A stretch of 64,000 bases of DNA from Lutimonas saemankumensis (GTDB lineage Bacteria; Bacteroidota; Bacteroidia; Flavobacteriales; Flavobacteriaceae), in the NCBI RefSeq assembly GCF_020171465.1, contig NZ_JAIUZR010000003.1, positions 806,001 through 870,000 on the forward strand, given 5' to 3'. Below the pieces are notes generated by a model that was not told where the DNA came from, did not search any database, and saw nothing but the letters and a program-made list of their open reading frames with translations. Position 1 is the first letter of the stretch; each line of letters opens with the position of its first letter. Shown in pieces: positions 49,782 through 59,400 of this stretch. The position numbers and the translations under genes were made by a program.

Positions 49782-52700
49782 CTACAAACTGTAAACATTG
49801 TCGTCAAAATTTTCATCCACCCTTGTTCCAAATGGATCAATTGAAATATACATTGGCTTATCTTTTACAATGATTTTAATCACAGTATCTTCTTTTTGAA
49901 TGGTATTCGATTCAAAATACAGAATAGAGCTTTCATCTTTTACATATGAGGGATGAGTCGTAAATACGCCAACCTTAATGGGCTCATTGATAGTTATTTG
50001 ACTAATTTTTCCTGTAGCGTTAGTTTCAAATCGCTTTGCTTTGATATTTAGCGAAACCTCATAAGTTCCATCCTCCAATTCTATATACGACCCTTCCTGG
50101 ACTGACAAGTCATAGGTTATCACCTTTTTGAACCAGTCGTCAATTAAGTGATGAAATTGATCGGGAGTTACCTGATAAATCTCCTCTAGAAATTCAATCG
50201 AATTAACTTCTAATTTATTGATGTTTCTATGTTTATCAGTCAAAGATTTCAAAACATTATTTACCAGATCCTCACCGATCAGGTCTCGCAATCCCATCAA
50301 AACCGTGTAAGCTTTTCCATACGAAATATATGCCTGACCAAACACCTTATATACCGGAGGTTCTGTTTCACTTGCCATGGACCTTCCGAAAAAGTATTTA
50401 CGCCTTGCATCTTTGCTAAGCTCGTATAAAGATCTTTTCCCAAACATCTTCTCCATCACAACAGCTTCGGTATATTTTGCAAACCCTTCAATAAACAGTG
50501 AGCCTCCCGCAACTGGTTTTGCCGATAAGGTATGGCCCCACCATTGGTGAGCAACTTCATGAATCGTTCTTTTTGCAACCAGATTAAACGTCTCCGGGTT
50601 ACTTACGTTGGTTAAATACAATTTATCTTCAACCATACTAATCACACCCGGATGTGCAAACCCTCCAAATCCCCAATATGAAGGTACTTCGGCTACTCTA
50701 ACATGATCAAAAGCATAATCTCCAAAATTTTCCTGACAATAATCTAATGTTTGTTTCACACTTGTCTCAACATCGGCTATATTATAATCATGGTTTTCAT
50801 CATAGAACTGTTCGATTGAAATTCCTTTATAATCAATTTTTCTTGTGGCGTATCTGGCTGAAAAATAAGCAACCTCGGGTAAAATCTTGACATTAGTCTT
50901 GTAATGAAAGAAGTTTCTATTATTTTCAGACCATTGTTTTACCAATTTACCTGAACTAATGGCAGTTTGATCCGAAGAGGTGGAAATAATAGTTTCAAAT
51001 CTTATTTTTTCATATTTATTGTCTTCTAATACGATATGTTCGTCTGAATTATCTTCTTCCTCTCTTTCAGGCAGGTTTCTTTTTTTACGTTCTGTTCTAT
51101 CTGAAATCTCCATTCCTTTGGTATAGCCTAAAATGGGCTCAAAATTCCCTAAACGGTTTATATAAGTTCCGTTATTCACTATTGAATTGTCTTCTTCATA
51201 GCCCTTTACCTGCTTTTTTAATATATAAGTCATCCTCACAGAATCATTAACTTCCAGGGGCCTGTCATATTTAAACAAATAGGTTCCATGCACCGAATCA
51301 TGATCAACCAATCGGGCATTTTGTATACTTACATTTTCCATGGCAACTCTTTCCGTTATAAACAGGTTTGTCAAAGGATGATCACTTTTATTCTTTAATA
51401 TATAGTCAGCTCTGACTAAATACATCCTTTGCTCCGGATATATATCCACTTCTGTCTTTTTTGAAGTGGGATACAACCTTTCGATGCTTTCATATCTCTT
51501 GAACTTAAGCTCATATTCTTCTCTAAGCTGCAATTGATCACTTACATTTTCATAGCCCGATACGATATTCAAGTTATAATAAGTCAAGCTTCCGGCTCCC
51601 AGAAATAAGGCAATTAAGGTAACCATAGTAAACTTTTGAACTTTTGTCCATTCCATTGTAAGTTGCTTTAGCTTAAGGCGAAAACCAGATTCTACTCCCC
51701 TATTCCAGATCTTAAAAGATAAAACAGTCAATATCAAACCAAAAGCCATCCAATACAAGGCCAGGTGGTCAAACAGATTCGAAATACCATCAAATCCATC
51801 CATATTAGTGTATTCAATTCTAGGTAAAAATCCGAGACTTGTCAATGGGTGTTCCAATCGCAATACGTCGGATTTTATACTGAGGATCACAATGAAACCG
51901 AAAATTCCCATTCCCATAAATTTGTTCTTCGCCAAACTATGGATGAATAAGGCAATCATACTAAATATGGCCGGCTGCAGTCCATAGTGATAATATAAAG
52001 TGGAATAAAGGTCAATTTCATAGTTTGAATAACCCAGTACAAACTGGAATCCGATGCATATTACAATACCCGTAGAAATCAAAATTGCCGGTAGCATGAG
52101 CAAGGCCGCAAATTTTGACAAAAAGAACACCCAGTTCTTTACCGGTGTTGCGTCGACAATTGAATTGAAATTAAAATTGCGTTCTCTCCAGACAATGTCG
52201 GCACTGTAAAAGACAATTAAAATCAGGCTAAAAATAGTTAAAGCGTCAACGATCAAGCCCATTAACTGATTCGTAAATGGAAGTAAACTAACACCATACT
52301 CACCTCCTTTTACCGCAGTTGCGTAAAGTTCTACGAATACAATGAACAACCACATGATCAACACCGCGATAAAAGGCAAACTTTTAAAAACACTTTTTAA
52401 TTCTAATTTCAGCAAAAAGAAAAATGCTGATTTCTGGGCCATCAAACCGTGAACCGTATCCAACGGCCTGTAGGATATCAATTGTTTGTTGCCTGTTTTT
52501 ACCCTTTTTTCTTTTTTTACCCTTTTGGTTATTTTTCGAAAGGAAAATACCTTGTAGGTTATTGTTAAAATTACGACGGATACTAAAATCCAGACAAGCC
52601 TGTTCCATAAAAATAATCCGGAAAAGGATAATAACTGTGTATTCTTTTGATATGGGGTCCAGTATTGAGTCTGTTCAAAAAATGCCGCAATACCGAAAGG

Positions 52701-53342
52701 ATCGGCTACCGCTGCAATGGCCATGCTCTCCGGTGATGCCGGAACTGACTGAGCCATTAGGGGTGAATTCAAAAAAATGGAGCTCACAAAATACAGCATA
52801 TAAACAAATACGGCACTCACATAGGTAGCCGTACTATTGCCGGTTAAGGTACTGACTGAGAATACAATAGATGAACATATTAGAATATTTGGAAGAACAA
52901 TATACAACCAGGGTTGCAAATAGGTCAGTAGTTCAAATTTTCCGAGACGCTCAGGATCCAGATCTGAAAAATGAATCCCCAACATATAACCCAGCAAAAA
53001 AGGTGAAAAAGCAAATACACTAAAAATAAATGTTCCTAAGAATCGACTCCAGAAATAATCAGACTTTTTTATTGCAGAGCTAAAAATTAAACCTTCCATA
53101 TGGAATTGCCTGTCTCTTAGCATTGCGCTTATGGCAAAAAACATGATAATAAAAACGCTTCCCAAGGTAAAAAGGCTACTGTGAAAATACACCTGATACA
53201 CAGCGTTAAAATTAATGCCCTTTGGAGCAAAACCCTGTCTTCCAACAAATATCCCCAAGGCCAAAAACAAAATTGCAAATAATGGAAATGCACGTTGCTT
53301 GAACTGGTAAAATACTTCGAATTTTAGTAACTTTTTAAACAT
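49782..53342 (-). CDS. ABC permease fused to M1 aminopeptidase-like domain
   Basis: A 1186-residue protein. The N-terminal ~590 residues hold two sets of about six membrane helices, with the first starting FEVFYQFKQRAFPLFAILFLA. The C-terminal ~590 residues are an M1 zinc peptidase domain facing the periplasm. The zinc site is HEVAHQWWGH (near residue 927) with Glu in LFIEGFAKYTEAV, and the expected Tyr lies in QAYISYGKAY. The next gene upstream (3-base gap) is its ATPase. It should couple transport across the inner membrane to peptide trimming. Substrate unknown. The divergent LytS/LytTR pair is its likely controller. Confidence 0.9.
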   Translation of the reverse strand: MFKKLLKFEVFYQFKQRAFPLFAILFLALGIFVGRQGFAPKGINFNAVYQVYFHSSLFTLGSVFIIMFFAISAMLRDRQFHMEGLIFSSAIKKSDYFWSRFLGTFIFSVFAFSPFLLGYMLGIHFSDLDPERLGKFELLTYLQPWLYIVLPNILICSSIVFSVSTLTGNSTATYVSAVFVYMLYFVSSIFLNSPLMAQSVPASPESMAIAAVADPFGIAAFFEQTQYWTPYQKNTQLLSFSGLFLWNRLVWILVSVVILTITYKVFSFRKITKRVKKEKRVKTGNKQLISYRPLDTVHGLMAQKSAFFFLLKLELKSVFKSLPFIAVLIMWLFIVFVELYATAVKGGEYGVSLLPFTNQLMGLIVDALTIFSLILIVFYSADIVWRERNFNFNSIVDATPVKNWVFFLSKFAALLMLPAILISTGIVICIGFQFVLGYSNYEIDLYSTLYYHYGLQPAIFSMIALFIHSLAKNKFMGMGIFGFIVILSIKSDVLRLEHPLTSLGFLPRIEYTNMDGFDGISNLFDHLALYWMAFGLILTVLSFKIWNRGVESGFRLKLKQLTMEWTKVQKFTMVTLIALFLGAGSLTYYNLNIVSGYENVSDQLQLREEYELKFKRYESIERLYPTSKKTEVDIYPEQRMYLVRADYILKNKSDHPLTNLFITERVAMENVSIQNARLVDHDSVHGTYLFKYDRPLEVNDSVRMTYILKKQVKGYEEDNSIVNNGTYINRLGNFEPILGYTKGMEISDRTERKKRNLPEREEEDNSDEHIVLEDNKYEKIRFETIISTSSDQTAISSGKLVKQWSENNRNFFHYKTNVKILPEVAYFSARYATRKIDYKGISIEQFYDENHDYNIADVETSVKQTLDYCQENFGDYAFDHVRVAEVPSYWGFGGFAHPGVISMVEDKLYLTNVSNPETFNLVAKRTIHEVAHQWWGHTLSAKPVAGGSLFIEGFAKYTEAVVMEKMFGKRSLYELSKDARRKYFFGRSMASETEPPVYKVFGQAYISYGKAYTVLMGLRDLIGEDLVNNVLKSLTDKHRNINKLEVNSIEFLEEIYQVTPDQFHHLIDDWFKKVITYDLSVQEGSYIELEDGTYEVSLNIKAKRFETNATGKISQITINEPIKVGVFTTHPSYVKDESSILYFESNTIQKEDTVIKIIVKDKPMYISIDPFGTRVDENFDDNVYSL

Positions 53343-53345
53343 GAC

Positions 53346-54236
53346 TTATGAAGCTTTTTTTAAGGATTGGTTCAACAAGGTTGCAAAATAATAGTCTTCC
53401 AGATTCGGTGAAATCGTTTCAAATCCGTTTTCAGGTTTGTTCTCTGACAACACTCTGATTTGTGTTTCTCCGGAAACCAGTTTCGTCGAAATTACATTAA
53501 AGGCTTTTTTATAAATATCAATATCTGTTTTCGGAATAATTTTGGTCCAGATTTTACCTTCGATCTCTGCTACCAGGATTTTTGGATTTCCCTGGGAAAT
53601 AATTTCGCCTTCTGAAAGTATAGCCATCTTAGGACATAAGTTTCTAACGTCTTCAACGATATGAGTGGAGAGTATAACAATGACATTCTCCCCTATTTCA
53701 CTTAACAAGTTTAAAAAACGGTTGCTTTCTTCAGGGTCCAAACCGGCTGTAGGCTCATCTACGATTATAATTTGAGGGTTTCCCAATAGCGCCTGAGCAA
53801 TACCAAAACGCTGTCGCATTCCACCTGAAAAAGTAGCCACAGATTTTTTTCTGTGTTGAAACAGGTTTACTTGTTGAAGTAAGGCTTTGACCTGCTCCTT
53901 ACGATCTTTCTTATTCAGAATTCCTTTAAGAACGGCCAAATGATTCAATAACTTTTCCGCAGATATTTTTGGGTACACGCCAAATTCCTGAGGTAGGTAT
54001 CCCAAGGTTTTTCTTATTTCTTCAGGTTTTTGAACCACATCTGAATTATTAAAGGAAATGGTTCCGGATGTAGGTTCCTGCAAGGAAGCAATGGTTCTCA
54101 TCAAAGAGGATTTGCCTGCTCCGTTAGCTCCCAACAAACCGAACATTCCGTTGGTTATTTCCAGGTTGATCCCGTTTAGGGCCCTGACCCCGTTTGGATA
54201 GGTTTTTGTAAGATTTTTTATGGCTAAAGTATTCAT
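53346..54236 (-). CDS. ABC transporter ATP-binding protein
   Basis: A 296-residue cytoplasmic ATPase: Walker A GLLGANGAGKSSL, Q loop LPQEFGVYP, signature FSGGMRQRFGIAQAL, Walker B IIIVDEPTAGLDP, and H loop STHIVED. The last ~70 residues are a regulatory extension (IWTKIIPKTDIDIYKKAFNV). It drives the permease/peptidase fusion encoded three bases downstream. Its promoter faces away from the LytS/LytTR genes. Confidence 0.94.
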   Translation of the reverse strand: MNTLAIKNLTKTYPNGVRALNGINLEITNGMFGLLGANGAGKSSLMRTIASLQEPTSGTISFNNSDVVQKPEEIRKTLGYLPQEFGVYPKISAEKLLNHLAVLKGILNKKDRKEQVKALLQQVNLFQHRKKSVATFSGGMRQRFGIAQALLGNPQIIIVDEPTAGLDPEESNRFLNLLSEIGENVIVILSTHIVEDVRNLCPKMAILSEGEIISQGNPKILVAEIEGKIWTKIIPKTDIDIYKKAFNVISTKLVSGETQIRVLSENKPENGFETISPNLEDYYFATLLNQSLKKAS

Positions 54237-54270
54237 GTTTTTCTTTTTTGTATTTGGGTTGGTTTAACTC

Positions 54271-54357
54271 TTATTTAAAACGTCTTTTAGTGTTCCATCT
54301 GCTTCCATTCGTCTTAATTAGTTTATTCCTGTACTCATTGTTTAAAAGGGTTCTCAT
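54271..54357 (-). CDS. Possible 28-residue basic leader peptide
   Basis: An ATG-to-TAA ORF of 28 codons in the leader of the ABC operon, MRTLLNNEYRNKLIKTNG then SRWNTKRRFK. It begins about 24 bases after the promoter box and ends 35 bases before the ATPase start. It is strongly basic and shows no signal or membrane helix. It could be a translated leader involved in control, or chance. Confidence 0.25.
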   Translation of the reverse strand: MRTLLNNEYRNKLIKTNGSRWNTKRRFK

Positions 54358-54380
54358 AATTTTGATTTTTTAATTTGAGA

Positions 54381-54409
54381 CAAACATAAACTGATCTTAA
54401 AGGGCCCAA
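54381..54409 (-). promoter_or_regulatory. Promoter of the ABC/M1 operon
   Basis: On the minus strand, TTG (54409-54407), 18 bases, TATGTTTG (54388-54381): a full consensus match. It leaves a leader of about 140 bases before the ATPase start. Confidence 0.7.
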
Positions 54410-54527
54410 TAATTAATATGATATAAGGTATTTTTCTCGGGTCAGACTAGGTAAAAATTGGCATCAATCGTATTCGTCATGAAAACTGAGGTGTTCGTGC
54501 CAATTATCATAGTGTGTGTCAACTTGC

Positions 54528-54558
54528 TTGTCAAGACAATCAAACTTGATTACTTTTG
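54528..54558 (+). promoter_or_regulatory. Promoter of the LytS/LytTR operon
   Basis: TTG (54528-54530), 20 bases, TACTTTTG (54551-54558). A full match, five bases before the ATG at 54563, so that start would give a leaderless or very short-leader mRNA. Confidence 0.6.
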
Positions 54559-54562
54559 GCTC

Positions 54563-55693
54563 ATGATTAAATTTCTAAACAAATACAAAGGATTCTTTAT
54601 AGGGCCGATTATTGTACTTCCCCTATTCTATTTGTTAGATCGTATTGGTTTAATAATTCTCCCTGAAGACAAGACCTATGAAATTGTTATTTATACACTG
54701 ATTTGGGGACTTATTATTGCTTTACCTATTCATTACTACCAGTATTTAAAAACAAAAAAGAAGACGGTGATCCGAGTTATCAGTCTGATCATTTTGTTTG
54801 TTGTGACTTTAGTCATTGATTCGACCATGAATTTCCCGGATAATCCAATTACGTTTACCCTGTTAATGGCTTTTTGGTTGGGGATTGCTTATTTATTGGT
54901 TCCCGGGTTTATTAAGAAATACTGGAAATTAATTGTATTTTTTTACATTCCTCTGTTGGCTTATTTTCTTTATCTGAGATTGTTTTCCGGAGATTTGGAA
55001 GCCTATTTGATCATCAAAGAAGACTTCCCTTTCATATTATTCTTTCTACCTATCCCGATTTTGTTTTTGGTCTGGATCTTTGAGCAATGGAAATGGGTTC
55101 AGAACCTGAAAGCTGAAAAATCAAAAACTGAATTATCCTTATTAAAAACACAGATCAATCCTCATTTCTTCTTCAACACACTAAATAATTTATACGCTTT
55201 AACCGTTAAAAACTCCGATAAGGCACCCGAGGTAATCTTAAAATTGTCTGATATGATGCGTTATACCATTTATGAAGGAGAAAAAGAAACCGTAAAGCTT
55301 CAGGATGAGATCGATTATTTGAAAAATTATATAGAATTACATAAGATTCGTTACAAGAAGACGGTAAAAATAATCTTTAGCCATGATATAGACACCAGTA
55401 TTCATATTGCACCTTTATTGTATATTATTCTTTTGGAAAATGCTTTTAAACACGGAGTGGAAACCCTGGCCGAAAATGCTTTTATCCAAATTGACTTGTT
55501 TGAAAAGGATAACTATATCTATTTCCAAATAGAGAATAATTTTGATCCAAACGAAAAGGCCGAAACAAACGGAATCGGTCTGGAGAACCTGAAAAAGAGG
55601 CTTTCGTTAATTTACGGTAAAGAACATGAGCTTATAACGGAAACCAAAAATAATTGCCACAAAACCACATTAAAAATTTCTACACATGCTTAA
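54563..55693 (+). CDS. LytS/YehU-type sensor histidine kinase
   Basis: A 376-residue membrane sensor. Six or so helices lie in the first ~170 residues. Then comes the His kinase domain LKTQINPHFFFNTLNNLYAL (phosphorylated His), and the ATP-binding N box LLENAFKHGVETL with GIGLENLKKRLSLIYG. ATG at 54563 is preferred because a strong promoter lies directly before it; longer readings from 54458 or 54479 run through the promoter. It overlaps the response regulator gene by eight bases. Confidence 0.88.
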   Translation: MIKFLNKYKGFFIGPIIVLPLFYLLDRIGLIILPEDKTYEIVIYTLIWGLIIALPIHYYQYLKTKKKTVIRVISLIILFVVTLVIDSTMNFPDNPITFTLLMAFWLGIAYLLVPGFIKKYWKLIVFFYIPLLAYFLYLRLFSGDLEAYLIIKEDFPFILFFLPIPILFLVWIFEQWKWVQNLKAEKSKTELSLLKTQINPHFFFNTLNNLYALTVKNSDKAPEVILKLSDMMRYTIYEGEKETVKLQDEIDYLKNYIELHKIRYKKTVKIIFSHDIDTSIHIAPLLYIILLENAFKHGVETLAENAFIQIDLFEKDNYIYFQIENNFDPNEKAETNGIGLENLKKRLSLIYGKEHELITETKNNCHKTTLKISTHA

Positions 55694-56390
55694 GTATATA
55701 ATAATTGATGATGAACCTTTGGCACATGAAATTATAGAAGAATTCTGTGGTATGCTGCCACACGTACAATTGGAAAAGAACTGTTACAACGCCATGGAAG
55801 CCATGCAGTATTTGAATGAAAACAAAGTGGACTTTATGTTTTTGGATATCAATATGCCCAAATTACGAGGTCTGGATTTCTTAAAAACATTAACTAATCC
55901 GCCAAAAACCATTGTTACAACGGCTTATAAAGAACATGCCCTGGAGGGTTTTGAACTCAATGTTGTGGACTATATTTTAAAGCCTTTTAGTTTTGACAGA
56001 CTGGTAAAGGCTGTTAACAAAGTTTCGGAATCTCAAACTACAAAAACCATTATCAAGGAGGTGGAAAGTTCAAGGGAACCATCGAAACGAATCTTTGTCA
56101 AAGGAGATAAAAAACACCATCAGATCGACTTGAACGATTTGTTATATATAGAAGCATTCGGAAATTACACTAAAATGTTTTTAAAAGAAGAAATGATTGT
56201 AACTCATGAAAAAATTTCTCACTACGATGAAATGTTAAGCGCTTCGGGGTTTTTAAGAGTTCATAAGTCTTTTATTGTGGCCATTGACAAAATAAAATTG
56301 ATTGAGGGTAACAGGATCATTATAGACAAACACAAAATCCCTGTAGGTCAAACCTACAAAAGCAAAATTAATAGGCTTTATAATTCTTAA
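55686..56390 (+). CDS. LytTR-family response regulator
   Basis: A 234-residue regulator. The receiver domain (~1-120) has the acidic pocket IIDDEP, the phosphoacceptor Asp in MFLDINMPKLRGL, and the Lys in YILKPF. The LytTR DNA-binding domain (~130-234) includes DLLYIEAFGNYTKMFL, FLRVHKSFIVAIDKI and IPVGQTYK. It pairs with the sensor through an eight-base overlap. The divergent ABC/M1 operon is a natural target. Confidence 0.94.
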   Translation: MLKYIIIDDEPLAHEIIEEFCGMLPHVQLEKNCYNAMEAMQYLNENKVDFMFLDINMPKLRGLDFLKTLTNPPKTIVTTAYKEHALEGFELNVVDYILKPFSFDRLVKAVNKVSESQTTKTIIKEVESSREPSKRIFVKGDKKHHQIDLNDLLYIEAFGNYTKMFLKEEMIVTHEKISHYDEMLSASGFLRVHKSFIVAIDKIKLIEGNRIIIDKHKIPVGQTYKSKINRLYNS

Positions 56391-56447
56391 ACCCGTCAGT
56401 CGTTAATAAAGATGATTATTCAAAAGCCATAAAATATAAGCAGCCAA

Positions 56448-59400
56448 TTACTTCTTGATAATTTTTACTGTAGTATAGCTTTTTCCATTGTAGGCCTTTA
56501 AAAAATAAATTCCTCTGATCAGGCTATCAACGTTCACCATTTTCAGATCAGACTTTTGCTCTAATACCTTTTGGCCAAGTATGGAATAGATTTCAATTCT
56601 GGTTAATTCATTTATCCCAGAGGTTTCCAGGTAAATGATATTGGTTGCCGGGTTTGGGTATATTCTAATCGAACCATCAAGAAATTCTTTAGCGCTTAAA
56701 GTTGCAACCTGATCGACATCGTCAAAATAAAAAGTTGAGCTTGAAGAGCCGTCTCCGGTATTTCCAAAATCAAACATGAATACGATTCGGTCGTATAGTG
56801 TGGCCCCCAGATTTGAAAAATCCCAGCTCAAGGTTTCCCATTCTCCGGATTCTTTGGTAAGCACATCCAATTCTGCAAAACTCCCCGGATTGGTTTGCTG
56901 TTCAAGCTTCATCCTTACCGTGGTTCCAACCGGAGCTTCTGTCCACAATTTCAACGTCAGATACTTGGCAGAGGTAAAATCCAATCCTCCCTGTAAATTT
57001 AAGAAAGCTCCGGCCCAGATATCTCCCCCGTCTCTTACGATTTTTGCAAGATTGATACTATTATTATTCAAGTCCTGAGGTGCTGTTACGGGCTCAACTG
57101 TTGCGGTACCTCCGTTAAAATTGTTGAAATCAGAGGTGACCGGTGAGGTTTCAAAATCAAAGGGTAATCCAATTTCAACCGGGACGCATATTTCAGAATT
57201 ATAGGTAAAGGTCATTTTGCCTAAATTAAATTCCCCATTCGTAACTGATAATCTTAAAATATGCACTCCTTTTGTCAGCTTGATACTGCTTACTTTACTG
57301 TTCCAGTTACCCCATCCTCCTGTGGTTGCCATCACAATATCCGGGCTTACTTTTTCACCATCTACCTCAAAGTAAAATGGCCCTCCACCACCATTATTCC
57401 CTGAAGCATAACGCAAATTAAGATCGTAACATCCTGTTGTTTGCACGTCAATGGTATATTCCAGCCACTCACCTGCCGTGATCCATCCCAGCGTCGCACC
57501 TTCATTTACATCCGTTGAGGCATCCACATATTCCACCGGTCTGAAACCTCCCTGATTGTCAGCGGAGGAATCAAAATATGTTATATTTTGGCCAATTCCA
57601 CCTTCAAAAGTGTCATAGTGCCCTGCCTCTATTGTTCCGGGAACAGTATTTGGAGTTCCCAGATAAGGAACCTGGCTACCAACATGAATTGTAATCACAT
57701 TGGTAACGTTAAAATCAGAACCAACATATACCTTGGCAAAGACGGAATAAATTCCTAAATCCAAATTCGAGAGGCCAAGTTCGTAAGGAGCGGAAAGGTC
57801 TTCACCCAAAAGGATGTCATCGTTGTAAAACTCAACTTTGGTTATTCCACTTCCTTCTGCAGAAACTTTGAGCTCAACACTTTCATTTTCATCTATTTGA
57901 TACGAATCAGCGGTAATCACGCCAGATACGTTCAAGTCTCGATTGGTAGCCATGGAATTCGCTGGGACCTGTAACTTAAACCCATCTGAAAAGCTGACGG
58001 TTAGGTCCGAATCAGAATAATTGTGAGCGGCATAAGTCATTTGTCCATTCTCTTTAAAAGCAACTGCAACAGGATAATTTGCTGTAACAGAAGGATCAAC
58101 TGTTCCTAGGGCCTTCATGGCATGCAGCCAATGATACGTTTGTGCATCTGATATTCCAAATTTTAAATTCCGTTCAGGATAGGATTCATACAGATCCAGC
58201 GCTGATTGAGGATCAATTAAGGAGAGATATTTCCAGTAGGTATCGTGCCATAAATTAGGATTCTCTTCATTTTGTAAAATACCGGTGTTCGCCGTGATCT
58301 CTGTCCACAGGCTGTTTGCATAATCCTGGTTATGTCCCAAATACAAGGAACCCCCATGAATTGGATACATCTCTATTCCATATGAAGCCGCTATATCTGC
58401 TGTCCAGAAAGTACCGTTATCATAGGAATTTCCCCATACCCTGGACACTAAACTATATTGCTGTGTTGGCCCGAAATTTCGTTTATACATGTCGAACCAG
58501 TATTCCTCAATAGCTGTTTGCTCAGTCGTATAGATATAGATTCCCAAATCTCTTATAGCGTCATCTTCGGTAATGGTTCCCCAATGAATCAGAGAGGAGG
58601 CGAATTGCATGCTTTCCGAAGTAGATTCCTGATCGTTTCCCTGTGGAAAGGTTGCAAATCCATTGGCCCAGCTGTGTCCGGCGTAGGGGCTAAAATTTCT
58701 TAAAAATGGAAACATGGCGTCATTCCGATTATCTGAAGCAGCGTCCCGAATCAACAAACGAATCATATCTCCCCATTTTTCAGCCCATCCAGGTTCAAAC
58801 TGTTCCATAAATGCCGCGGCATGAATAAAATAGCCCCAGTGAAAATGGTGATCATTAATGTTATTATCCTGGCCGTGTCCAGCCGGATAACCCAGCATGG
58901 AAGACCAGTTATCATTGTAGTAAAATAAAAATGCCACCTCCCCGGATTGATACGTTAACCAATCTTCCAAACGTTCTTTGATGGTAGCGATCATATTATC
59001 TCTGGCTTGCGTATTACCAATTTGATCTGCTATTCTTGCGGTCTGAATTAATCGATTCATAACCTGACCCTCATTATACGAATCCGTCCATGTTGCAAGA
59101 GCATCGTTTTCAATTTGTGAAATTTTCGAATTCAGGTCAGCAGGACTGTAATCAGAGCTGAAATGAACTAAATTAGGTAGTGTAGGCAGAATTCCCTTAA
59201 AGGTGTTTTCCACTGTAAAACTGTTTCCATTCAAGGTTTTCAATGCTCCCCTTACTGTTTCATAATTGTATTCTTCAGGGGTTGCAGAAGCTGCTGACAG
59301 ATTATCCCATTGATGGGGCAACAATCCAAGCAAAACCTTTGATTCTGATCCTTCTTTGACATCAGTAGCCACATTAAAAGTTGTTATTAGTTTTGAACTC

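Noticed and set aside
54458-54562. Longer N-terminus of the LytS-type kinase
   Set aside because: A full TTG-N20-TACTTTTG promoter lies inside that stretch, five bases before ATG 54563. The extension cannot be fully excluded.
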